Under the pieces are notes generated by a model. The model was not told where the DNA came from. It did no database searches and saw nothing but the letters and a program-made list of their open reading frames with translations. Of a DNA stretch of 29,077 nt, positions 12,063-20,787 are shown in pieces. This stretch comes from Chara braunii (taxonomy: Eukaryota > Streptophyta > Charophyceae > Charales > Characeae), in the NCBI GenBank assembly GCA_003427395.1, contig BFEA01000509.1:702244-731320 (forward strand), in the 5' to 3' direction. Position 1 is the first letter of the stretch. Every line of letters begins with the position of its first letter. The translations under genes and the position numbers were made by a program.

Positions 12063-12116
12063 CATACTGCGACCCGAAAGCATACTGTGATCGAACAGCG
12101 TACTGCGGCTCGATAG
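12063..12116 (+). repeat. three tandem copies of an 18-bp unit
   Basis: CATACTGCGACCCGAAAG, CATACTGTGATCGAACAG and CGTACTGCGGCTCGATAG lie end to end. They differ at a few positions but keep the 18-bp register. A further diverged TGCACC follows. The block sits 35 bases upstream of a poly(A) tract. Confidence 0.8.
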
Positions 12117-12150
12117 TGCACCAGCCCCGCGGAACACTCGTATGACAAAT

Positions 12151-12151
<1 letters not shown>

Positions 12152-12200
<49 letters not shown>
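12152..12200 (+). repeat. poly(A)49 tract, possible retroposon tail
   Basis: Forty-nine uninterrupted A residues follow GACAAATC and precede CACGTCG. A pure A tract of this length is most simply the tail of a LINE, SINE or retroposed transcript inserted in the plus orientation. I see no AATAAA within 30 bases upstream and no clear target-site duplication. Confidence 0.6.
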
Positions 12201-12201
<1 letters not shown>

Positions 12202-12922
12202 ACGTCGATTTATGCATGTTATCCTTGCACAAGAGTCATGCTGATCTTTTATGTATCGTTGCAAATTTGAACGGATGTCCCGAAGGACTTCGAGTCGGCC
12301 AGAAGTCTCAGCTATCATCAAAGAAACAACAGGGGAACCAACTACTAGATGGTTCGATAGACCCCCGTCTCTTCTGCCCAAGTCGGATGCGTAATCTGCT
12401 CAGCAATATCGCCGCGGCCTTCTCCCTAGCGCCCGACCATTCAGCCCAAGTATGGTCCGCTATTTCCCGGTCCCAGCACATAAATTCCGCAGTTTTTTTT
12501 TTTTTTGTGGCTCCCGACGGAGTTTTCTCAAGCCCGCTCCCTCCAGCAGGGCCCACCACCCTTTTCGGACCCCTTTACTGGACAAGTCTCACTCACAGAT
12601 CTCGGTGGTGGTAATAAATATCCTTCTGTTGTAACTTCCAGCTTGCTCACTCCTGCTGCAGCGTCGCTGCGCCCCCCCCCTAGATAAGCCTTAGATCACC
12701 TCTACTCCATTACGCCTGGCATGGTTCACCAATTTTCGAATGCGAACAGACTTGTTCACACTCAAACCCCTCACAGTAGATCCTGGCAGGCGGTTGGTAC
12801 ACCCGCAGTGGCAGTCAAACCCTCTCACCTCGAGGTTAACCACCTGCTCACTTTTGCAAACGCGTTAACCGTCACCGGTCCTAGTGCCACGCGCGACAAA
12901 CGGATTTCATATGCGAAAAGCC
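12201..12922. other. no recognisable gene
   Basis: Open frames at 12216-12614 (+) and 12308-12559 (-) overlap antisense and include a poly(T) tract (12488 onward). I recognise no domain. Confidence 0.4.
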
Positions 12923-12952
12923 ATAATAATAATAATAATAATAATAATAATA
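12923..12952. repeat. (ATA)n microsatellite
   Basis: About ten uninterrupted ATA trinucleotides. Confidence 0.95.
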
Positions 12953-13534
12953 GATTATTAAGAATAAAACAAATAGTCAACAAGATTGGCGGCAGCACCT
13001 CGTGGTGAGGCGAGAAAGACAAAAGCAAAGGATTTTAGGAACCCCTTTTCGCCAAACCATGGGGATAACCTCGCTAGATCCTCAACCCGTTGGTCTCTTC
13101 TCGTTATCTTGATCCTGCGTCACCGCCACTTGGTCTCGATCCCTGAATCTCTTGGGAGAAAGTCAAACGCCGTAACCAAAAGTGTAAGGTCCAAAGTTGG
13201 GTCAAGTTTCGATAGACACTTAAATAAGCAGATATTTGTGCGACGCACAGATCTACCAAAACACTCTCAAAATCACGTCGTTGTCGATGTCGTCCTCCGT
13301 ATGTACACACAAGTCTCAAGCAAGCGCACCAATCAAGGCACAATATTTTTTTAATCCTAATCTAATATAAATATTGTCAACGACCAACGTTTCACAATCA
13401 TCAAAAAGGAAAAGAGTTCACGCACGCCTTAAGTCTGCACGCCCACATATTCCCTACTCTAGTCAACCATTTAGTCAACATAAATCACAGACACAATCAC
13501 GCCTTGCGTGATATACTTAAACCTCAAACCAAAC
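12953..13534. other. flank of the minus-strand element; its LTR may lie here
   Basis: This stretch lies immediately downstream, in the minus-strand sense, of the gag-like ORF. A 3' untranslated region, polypurine tract and LTR would be expected here. I could not recognise any of them, and no second LTR copy is visible in the window for comparison. Confidence 0.3.
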
Positions 13535-15181
13535 TTATTCTTTGTCGCTTGCTGCTCGTGGTGTCAAGGACTTTATCGCTAGTTCTGAAGAAGTCGCAAG
13601 CTGGGTGGCAAGCTCGGTAGGTGCCCTGAACTCAAAGGCCTCCTTTTCGGCCTCCCTCTTTGCCTTCGCTTCTTCTGGCTCCAGGATGACCTTCCCCATG
13701 GGTAGTTCTTGGGAGGGCCCTGCCGTGGCGAATGTCCAAATAGGCCCTGCACTGACTCCCCCTGAATGTCGTACCGACTGCTGTCTGTCCAGTCCGCCGC
13801 TTTGGTGGGCGCCTTTCTATCCATCCTAGCCGCCATATCCTGAAGTTGTCGCCTCATATCCTAGATGGTGGCCGGCCTGACTAGTTGCCAGTGCCCTGAG
13901 CTCCCGGACCTCCGCCTCTACTGCTTCCAAATGCACTCCCAGATTCCCATCTTTCAACTTTCTTCCAACCTACCCACCTTGCAACATCAAGTACCTCTGG
14001 AAAGATGTCTTCGCCAGAAAACGAAGCTTGCGGTCCACGTACCCATCCACTGATCTCGCTGTCTCGAGTCTAGCCCTCTGGTGCAGTCAACCCCTCAGCA
14101 CTCTGACCACAGAACTCGTCCCACATCTCAGTGACTCCGCGGGCCTTAGGTGGCACATCAGATGGCTGGTCTGGGAGCGCTCATGCCGCCTCTAATCTCT
14201 GTCTCTCCTCCCAAATCTCCTCTAGACACTTCCCTACCCTAACCCACTTCTCTTCTGCCGTCTCTCCTGCTAGCGCCCTCCTCTCTGTGGGGAGAACCTC
14301 TCTAACCGGAATATCACTCCTCGTCTCTCTCTGGCGTGGCTCCAACAGTGGCTCCATGGGCGCGGGCTCCCTGATGTCAGGGTACTCCTGGCCATACGTC
14401 GCCAAATGCGTATCGACAATGGAGAGAGCCTCTCTCCTCCATCATGTCTCCCCGTGCTCCATCTCCACCCTCATCCCTGGTGAAAGGGCGGCATCCGGGG
14501 GCGATAGTGGGGTCTCCTCATGCCGAAGCTCCCCTCCTCTCTCACGAGTGACCCCTGGCACTGTCTCTGGTCCCCACTCTGGAGCAGGCGTTTGAGGTGA
14601 AGTATCCTCATCAACCTCTATCACCTCCTCTGCAACTCGTCTTCTCTGAGAGTCTGCCTCCGCCTCTCGCTCTGGCTCGTGGACCTCCTCCTGCAGTACG
14701 TCCCCAACTGGCTCATCGGGCCTCATGTCAGTCTGGGTATTCTCCACTGTGAAATATCCAAGTGCGCCTCCAACTCCTACAGTAATCCTCCGGATGACGC
14801 CACCCCCTTCTTCGTACGCTGAAGAGACCCTCACAATCCTCCTTCAATAAAGTGTTGAAAAACCACTGGGCCAAGCCCACACTCAGGATATGCCCCTCGC
14901 TCCTCGGCCTGCTGTGCTAACTCCTCACCTTGTCGGGCAAGCGCGTTCCGTCCTCCTCGAGATGGGATGGCCTCATTGGGCTCAAGGTCCCTTTGCTGGA
15001 TAACCTCTCTGGGCCTAGGGTCCCTTTGCCAGATGGCCTCTCTGGGCTCAGGGTCCCTCTGCCTCTTACTTCTCTGGCGCCTCTTAACCCTGGGCTTAGG
15101 TGGCTCTGGCCGTCGAAAGGGTTCTCTCAGGTGCATCCTGCAGCCCTCCCAATCTCGCGCCCTATCTCTGATCTGCCGACC

Positions 15182-15821
15182 CAACGGCCTCTCCACCTTC
15201 CTGGTTCATAACGGTAACGTCTGCTCCCACCCATCCCTCAGTATGCCCTGCTCCTGCATGAACCACTCAAAAGCAGCACACGTGGTTAACCAGGGGTGCT
15301 ATTTTCAACGAATTTTGCACTTAATTGCACTGAAACTGTCATATTGTGCTGATTTTTTGCTTTTTTTCTTGTTTTTCTTTTTTTGTGATATATATGTGCT
15401 TTAGGGTACGTCATGTGTGCAGTTTTGACATATTTGGATCAATAATGAAAAAGTTGGCATTTTGTTGAACTCGTTGGAGGTTTCATTTTGACTCGGACAG
15501 TGTCTTTGTGTTAGGGTTTCATAGCGTTTTTTTGTTTTTTTTTTGGCCTGTTTCTTTTTTTTATGTTTGCACTAGTATGGTCTCATATCCTTTGTTTTTA
15601 AAAATTTTGATGAAATTCGCACCGCAATTGCCAACGAAAACGACGAATATTTGGGCCCCCATTAACCGTCTCTCAAAAGCAGGGATGAACTCCTCGACGT
15701 TCCTCAACGGCCTCTTTACCTTCCTTGTTCATAACGGTAACATCTGCTCCCACGCATCCCTCAGTATGCCCTGCTCCTGCATGAACCACTCAAAAGTAGG
15801 GATAAACTCCTCGATGTTCCC
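15182..15821. repeat. 117-bp tandem duplication within the gag-like ORF (copy A interrupted)
   Basis: Unit B is 15705-15821. Unit A is 15182-15704, in which 406 bases (insert plus one target repeat) are extra, leaving 117 bp. Both units begin CAACGGCCT, and both carry the GTTCATAACGGTAAC and CTCAGTATGCCCTGC blocks with about 90% identity. Since 117 is 39 codons, the duplication kept the minus-strand reading frame. In both copies that frame reads ...EWFMQEQGILRD, then a stop where TGG (Trp) is likely ancestral (LPL-stop-TRK). Confidence 0.85.
15277..15671. mobile_element. 395-bp non-autonomous DNA element with 11-bp target-site duplication
   Basis: CTCAAAAGCAG occurs exactly at 15266-15276 and 15672-15682, flanking an AT-rich insert with no homology to the surrounding gag-like gene. 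The ends are imperfect inverted repeats: GGTTAACCAGGGGTGC near the left end against GGTTAATGGGGGCCC read inward from the right end. An 11-bp duplication fits Mutator-like elements (usually 9-11 bp) better than hAT (8) or Harbinger (3). It encodes nothing and contains T-rich tracts. The superfamily assignment is inference; the insertion itself is clear. Confidence 0.8.
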
Positions 15822-16169
15822 CATCTCTATGTGAATCGGCACTCCATCTGTCCCCGTGAAGGTCTCAATCCCCGCATCCTCAACTCAGCCTCCTGCCAAG
15901 TCCTTGCCTCCCTGCGGATGTGCGCGATGGGCTCCTCAAACCGACCAACTCCCCTTAATCTTTCTATCATCTGATCCACTGTCCACTTCCTATAATTTGC
16001 GTAACCTCGGAAGTCATCCAGAAAGAGCTCTATATCTCCGTCGTCATACACGGACGTATGCTCCCTCCGGTAAGACCCATGCTGCTCGTAACCCCCTGAC
16101 GCTCCCAATGGCCTCCGTGGTGACCGCGTCTCCCTCCCTCTTGGCATGGCTGTCTTCGTAAAGTCAGAC

Positions 16170-16329
16170 CTGCATAATAGGCGAAGAAGACGACAGGCAC
16201 ACCAAAGTAGTTAGCAAACAGGCAAGCAGGGTTTACTCAGATCAACAGCAAACACACATTTTGCCCATACATTCTACCATGTCACTCTTTCTAGGGTTCT
16301 ATTATAAGGGGTTAAATCGTTTATCTCAC
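16170..16329 (-). other. possible 160-bp intron between integrase and gag-like ORF
   Basis: On the minus strand the integrase ends AGAG followed by GTGAGA at 16329, a plausible 5' splice site. About 120 bases later there is a CTAAC branch-point-like motif, then a pyrimidine-rich stretch and TATGCAG ending at 16170. The gag-like ATG at 16147 follows 22 bases on. Joining these sites does not keep one reading frame across both ORFs in this decayed copy, so a spliced or subgenomic mRNA that uses the downstream ATG is the more likely meaning, if the intron is real. Confidence 0.3.
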
Positions 16330-17223
16330 CTCTTCCCTCGCCGCAAACTTTTTCAACCTCGTCCCTGATACCCTGTCTTTCATTTCTATCTCATTTAACT
16401 CCTCAATCTGGTAGGCACCAAAATCCTCACACCGCACAATCCGATATGGCCCTAACCATCTCTTGTCGAGCTTCCTATACCATTGCTTTTTCAGAGACGA
16501 GTCATACAGTAATACGATATCCCCCAACTATGGAGCTTTTCACCCGCGCGCCATCTGGTCCCGATGGGCCTTATCGTCCATGCAACTCCTTGCCACTTGA
16601 TTGGATGCCTCATGAATCCTCTCCTCAATCACACCTACTTGCCGTGCCCAAATGTCGAGCAATTCCTCAAAGGAGATATTGGTTTCTAAATCCTGACGTC
16701 TCTAGGTTTTCAAGAAACTTTCAATTGGGAAAGTATATAGCGTGGCTCGCGCATACTTAGTGGTCCTCTTTACTGTAATGTTCTTGACGAAAAATATCGC
16801 CCTTAGATATCTTGGCCACTGATTACGCCTACCTTCAGTCCACTTAGCCAGAAGGTTCGTGATGACACTATAACCTCTTTCGACCGAAGCATTTGCTTGG
16901 GGGTGTGCGGCTGTGGTATAATTGGCCACCACGCTGTACCCTGACAACAACTCCTGCAACTCCAAGCAGGTAAACTCTGATCCTCTGTCCATCATGAACT
17001 CCCTGACGAAGGGATAACTTAGGTAGTACTCATCGATGCAACTCACTAGAACCGAGCCGGTCTTTGTACGAATGGCGCAATCATCTACAAAGCCAGTAAG
17101 GTTATCCCGTGCATCAAAGATGTAGTTGTAGTCACGATCCCCAGTCGACATGAATAGCAGGTCGAGATGTACTACGGTGCCCACTTCCCTCTCTAGCCTT
17201 GGATGCAGTGGTTCTCTTGGCCT
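16321..17223 (-). pseudogene. Ty3/gypsy-type integrase core and C-terminal domain, three in-frame stops
   Basis: The conceptual protein begins within RPREPLHPRLEREVGTVVHLD. Numbering from the Val codon at 17184, the catalytic triad is D8 (VVHLDLLFM), D66 (MMDRGSEF) and E102 (NASVERGY). D66 and E102 are separated by 35 residues, the classic D-D-35-E arrangement, with ANYTTAAHPQ just before the Glu. The C-terminal part has the SH3-like fold segment GDIVLLYDSS...RKLDKRWLGPYRIV (16527-16321). The whole stretch stays in one frame but has stops at 16702-16704, 16540-16542 and 16528-16530; the first (FLKT-stop-RRQD) probably replaced Trp. The zinc-binding N-terminal domain and all RT/RNase H sequence are missing upstream, where a plus-strand RT fragment begins. 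Integrase would insert element cDNA into the host chromosome, but this copy cannot function. Confidence 0.9.
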
Positions 17224-17244
17224 CTGAGGAGATCTTTCTTGATA

Positions 17245-17280
17245 GGGTACACCGGATCAACAGGGTACACGGGATCAACA
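17245..17280. repeat. two tandem 18-bp copies at the junction of two retroelement remnants
   Basis: GGGTACACCGGATCAACA is followed at once by GGGTACACGGGATCAACA, one base different. The pair sits exactly between the truncated minus-strand integrase and the plus-strand RT fragment, which suggests replication slippage or filler DNA at a breakpoint. Confidence 0.8.
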
Positions 17281-17637
17281 GAACTTGATAACTATCTCAA
17301 TCATTTCATCCCAAAAATATATTTCACTTATCTTGGCAGGTTAGTTGACGATGTCGCGCTATTCATAGTCCTTCCTAACTCTTCTCAGCATGTCCTGGAA
17401 TGAATCAGGTACATTTTTTCAAAGTTTCGTCTCATCTACAATCAGAGTCTCGCCTTAGCCAAGACTGACGACCGCCAAGGGGTTCTTGAATTTCTAGGAT
17501 GCGAGGTGATCACTCAAGGGAAACCACCCGCAGTCCGCTGCGAGGCCCTCATGAAGAATCAGCAAGCCGTCTGGGACAAAGAGGAGATTACTTTTCTGTC
17601 TACGCAAGACTATTGGTCGTACGGACCAAAGGTGTAA
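17281..17637 (+). pseudogene. reverse-transcriptase fragment (palm motif with VDD)
   Basis: From 17281 the plus frame reads ELDNYLNHFIPKIYF, then YLGRLVDDVALFIVLPN. The R-x-V-D-D segment resembles the catalytic (Y/F)xDD motif C of reverse transcriptases. After a TGA at 17401-17403 the same frame continues with IRYIFSKFRL...LEFLGCEVI to a TAA at 17635-17637; an LEFLG strand after motif C is also typical. The spacing recalls non-LTR or Penelope-like RTs rather than Ty3, because the gypsy YLDDILVYS wording is absent. The N-terminal RT motifs are missing. I am fairly sure it is an RT remnant and unsure of the family. Confidence 0.55.
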
Positions 17638-18276
17638 AAGATCGGAGTTGTCAAATGCCATCTCAGCCGGATCTTGGCCCACTCCTCCGATTCCAGAGGA
17701 GTGGGCCAATACTTGTTATCTTTGAGGCGCGAACTCCGACCGAAACGTTTTCCCCGATGGATGTTTTTGAAAGGTCTGGCTAATTTCTCAAAAAAAAACG
17801 GGGGGTGATGGGACGTCTGGGTCAATTTCTTCAGAGAAGGGTTAGACAGACGTGGTAAGTAGTATCTAGGCATATCGACTACCGGACCCTCTTCCTTGTC
17901 CTGTTCGGCAGCTTTTTTGTCCTGATCCTCACCGACTCTTATGTTTTGCTCTCGTATCTCCCGATTGCGCAGACAATCCCTCGCGGCATCCCTCTAGGTC
18001 CATGCTCTCTCAAACTCGTCTCGACACTCGTCGTCTTCATCGCCCTGACGTCGTCTTCTTCTGGTGACAACGGGGGGTAGGCGTGACGTGCCACTCGACT
18101 CTCCTTCTAACCACACCTTCTTTTGTTTCTTCCCGCGCCATCTTGTCCAGCGCATATCCTACCCCTGCCTGCTGAGCAGCGACCCCACCTTCCAATGCCC
18201 TCGTATCCCTCGACTCTGCGACCCCGTCGGCAGGAGTTCCTCCACTTTGCTTTGAACATTGTTCCCGCTTCTTCAA
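17610..18276 (-). pseudogene. remnant of an unidentified charged protein
   Basis: On the minus strand, 18276 to about 18080 reads a charged Ala/Gly/Glu/Arg-rich stretch. After a frameshift near 18080, one frame runs to 17610 with a single TAG at 17994-17996 (AWT-stop-RDAARD, Gln likely ancestral). The second half holds the conserved-looking segments PRYYLPRLSNPSLKKL, FFFEKLARPFKNIHRGKRF and RLRWHLTTPIFYTFGPYD. I do not recognise the family. Its last 28 bases overlap, antisense, the end of the RT fragment. It may be the N-terminal part of the same kind of retroelement in inverted orientation. Confidence 0.4.
17675..17708. repeat. perfect 13-bp hairpin, 8-base loop
   Basis: TGGCCCACTCCTC (17675-17687) pairs perfectly with GAGGAGTGGGCCA (17696-17708). 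The stem is GC-rich and would be very stable in RNA. It lies 37 bases downstream of the RT fragment's stop codon, a position where some retroelements carry 3' recognition structures. Confidence 0.8.
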
Positions 18277-18565
18277 TATTCTTGCCTTACTGCCTGTTCC
18301 TACAGCTGCAACATGAGAGGAAAAAAGGTATGAGGTTTGGAAACACAGGAAGGATATTCACCACGATGGTAAGGGTAGTACTTAAGCAACCACGACGACG
18401 TAACTCGCAAGCGCAATCATCCCTTGAGGATGGCCATTCCGGCGTAGTGGTTGAAACATGTCAGGAGTAACGCCGACCTCACTTCAAGTTATTTCCATGT
18501 TATATTTTTCTGAAGCGAGGTTCATATTGCGCTATTTGCGAGTCGGGTTTCTCTCCCCGTGATTC

Positions 18566-18568
<3 letters not shown>
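18277..18568. other. no recognisable gene
   Basis: Short spacer between the unidentified remnant and the TC microsatellite. Nothing recognisable was found. Confidence 0.4.
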
Positions 18569-18642
<74 letters not shown>

Positions 18643-19077
18643 NNNNNNNNNNNNNNNNNNNNNNNNNNNNNNNNNNNNNNNNNNNNNNNNNNNNNNNNNN
18701 NNNNNNNNNNNNNNNNNNNNNNNNNNNNNNNNNNNNNNNNNNNNNNNNNNNNNNNNNNNNNNNNNNNNNNNNNNNNNNNNNNNNNNNNNNNNNNNNNNNN
18801 NNNNNNNNNNNNNNNNNNNNNNNNNNNNNNNNNNNNNNNNNNNNNNNNNNNNNNNNNNNNNNNNNNNNNNNNNNNNNNNNNNNNNNNNNNNNNNNNNNNN
18901 NNNNNNNNNNNNNNNNNNNNNNNNNNNNNNNNNNNNNNNNNNNNNNNNNNNNNNNNNNNNNNNNNNNNNNNNNNNNNNNNNNNNNNNNNNNNNNNNNNNN
19001 NNNNNNNNNNNNNNNNNNNNNNNNNNNNNNNNNNNNNNNNNNNNNNNNNNNNNNNNNNNNNNNNNNNNNNNNNNNNN

Positions 19078-19154
<77 letters not shown>
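18569..19154. repeat. (TC)n microsatellite containing a 435-base assembly gap
   Basis: TC repeats fill 18569-18642, N fills 18643-19077, and TC resumes at 19078-19154. Since both edges are the same dinucleotide, the gap is probably an unresolved microsatellite, but other sequence could be hidden in it. The true length is unknown. Confidence 0.97.
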
Positions 19155-19157
<3 letters not shown>

Positions 19158-20787
19158 ACGCCGTGTCGACGGCTGTCTGTATCGTACGACTTTGCGACGC
19201 ACATTGGTCCAAGCCTTGTGCTCGACAGTCGCGTGCTCATTGACTTTTCGTCTTTTTCGTCAGTCTGGTAGCCTGGGTTATAATTAATTAATTTTTTTTC
19301 GACATTTCTTTGAAATTGAAAATTAATTACTTATTTTTTAACTTTTTCTTCTTTAGACCTGTTTTGAACTTTTTTTTCTAATTTGTAAATACTTTAGGAT
19401 TAATCAATTCTTTCTTAAACCACTAGTACCTCCGCCGGTGGTAGGAAATTACGATGTTTTGCCAGTTTCTGAAGTTATCGGGGGTGGGACACAGGGTCGG
19501 CACTGTCCCATAAATCAGATTTTTATATTGCCCGCGAGTGAGGAAAAGGAAGAAAAGAAAACACTATCTCTACTTCAATGATGTCGGGCAGGGTCATCTT
19601 GGAGGTCGTGCTTAGAGTCTTCCTCCACAGAATGCAACTCACTGGTAAGGCGGTCACATTCTGGATCTTACATTTTTCTTTTTTTTTTTGCTCGTATGTC
19701 TCTTATAAGTCCCCTGCCAATGAGGCAGGGGGGAATCCATGAATTGCTCAAGCCATTCGTGATTTGTTCAAGCTGTGTTTTGTCAGAGGATTATAACACT
19801 CATCACACTGGTACTAAGGGAAATGTATCCAATCATTTTCACGGCTGGATCCGTTTGCCCATTTTTTCCCCCTTCTATTCTCTTTTTCGAATCTGGCAAC
19901 CTGGCCACGGGTTTGAGATGCCCTGACTGAGGGCACACTCACATTACCACTTCCAAGAATGTATACAACTGCAATCACGACCAAAGCTTTGTTTCGTTTT
20001 TTTTTTTTTCTTTTTTTCTAAGTTCACGGCCGCAACTTTTTTTTTTTTTTTCCGTGAGAGTACCAGAAAGAAAACGGAGTGGTACCCAAGCTCAGCAAAC
20101 TCAGAGCGCAGTGAAATTCAAGGTTGGCAAAAAGAGGCTCGGAGGTACTATTGGTTTAACATTTCTTTTTCGAAATTCGAAATTACTTTTACTTCATTCT
20201 TTTTTGAAAATTTTGAAATACGTTAGAATTAATTAAATTGAATAAATTCCTTTTTGATATTTCATTTTTGAAATTCAAAAATAATTTTAATTATTTTTTT
20301 TTCTCGTATTTAAATTCAAAATTTTCCCTTTTAGAATTTTTTCTTGAAACGCGAAAATACCTTATGATCAATTCTTTTTCGAAATCCTTTATTTGAAATT
20401 CGGGAATAGTTTAGAATTACGTAATTCCTTTTTCGAATTTTCATGTCTTCTTGTAAAATCATACCCCAAAATTAATTTCGAATAAATTTAAACCCAAATC
20501 GGAATTTATTTTTCTTCAAAACTAATTGTTTCCTTTTTTCCTTTTCCGATATTTTCAACGAAATTTATGAAAAATTTTACTTTGCAAGTTTCTACTTCGG
20601 ATTTTTTCTATTTTCTTTCCAAAGGTGTATTCTCAAATTAATTTTGAATAACTTTAATTAATTTGAATCGGAATTAATTTATTTTAATTTTTGTTTTGTA
20701 AATTTTATTTTTTTTTTTAATTATTTTTTTTGATAAATCACTTGATGACGTTCTACTTTTGTAAATAGGAACCACCCCCCTCTGGGC
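19155..20787. other. AT-rich stretch upstream of the chromovirus gag; leader or degraded 5' LTR
   Basis: Two AT-rich blocks (19280-19420 and 20150-20760) consist of degenerate, roughly 55-base repeats of the TTTTTCGAAATT...AAATAC.TTAGAATTAATT type, separated by about 700 bases of more ordinary sequence. At 19799-19813 the 15-mer CTCATCACACTGGTA is identical to the LTR-end/PBS junction at 27817-27831. This could mark the end of a decayed 5' LTR, although the sequence left of it does not otherwise resemble the 3' LTR. No gene was recognised. Confidence 0.45.

Larger units (their letters stand above)
13535..16147 (-). pseudogene. degenerate gag-like ORF downstream of integrase
   Basis: The likely start is the ATG at 16147 (protein begins MPRGRETRSPRRP); the last codons, ending at 13535, read ...RAASDKE-stop. 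The N-terminal 105 residues hold a gag-like helical segment (YDDGDIELFLDDFRGYA, then WTVDQMIERLRG). The middle is Arg/Glu/Pro-rich with RDPEPRE-type repeats (minus frame 15196-14831). The C-terminal part is acidic and coiled-coil-like (14834-14442, 14405-14181), then KVILEPEEAKAKREAEKEAF from about 13688. Frameshifts near 15830, 14830 and 13690 and several stops break it. A 117-bp duplication and a 395-bp insertion interrupt it at 15182-15821. Gag identity is inferred from composition and the ELFLDDF segment. Similar ORFs, as I recall, are common in Chara, but this was not checked. It could instead be an accessory ORF of the same element. Confidence 0.65.

Noticed and set aside
14930-15404. 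Plus-strand ORFs with Leu/Gly/Ser repeats
   Set aside because: They are antisense shadows of the RDPEPRE repeats in the minus-strand gag-like ORF.
18500-19287. ORFs of more than 220 codons on both strands
   Set aside because: They consist of TC/GA repeat and run through 435 undetermined bases.
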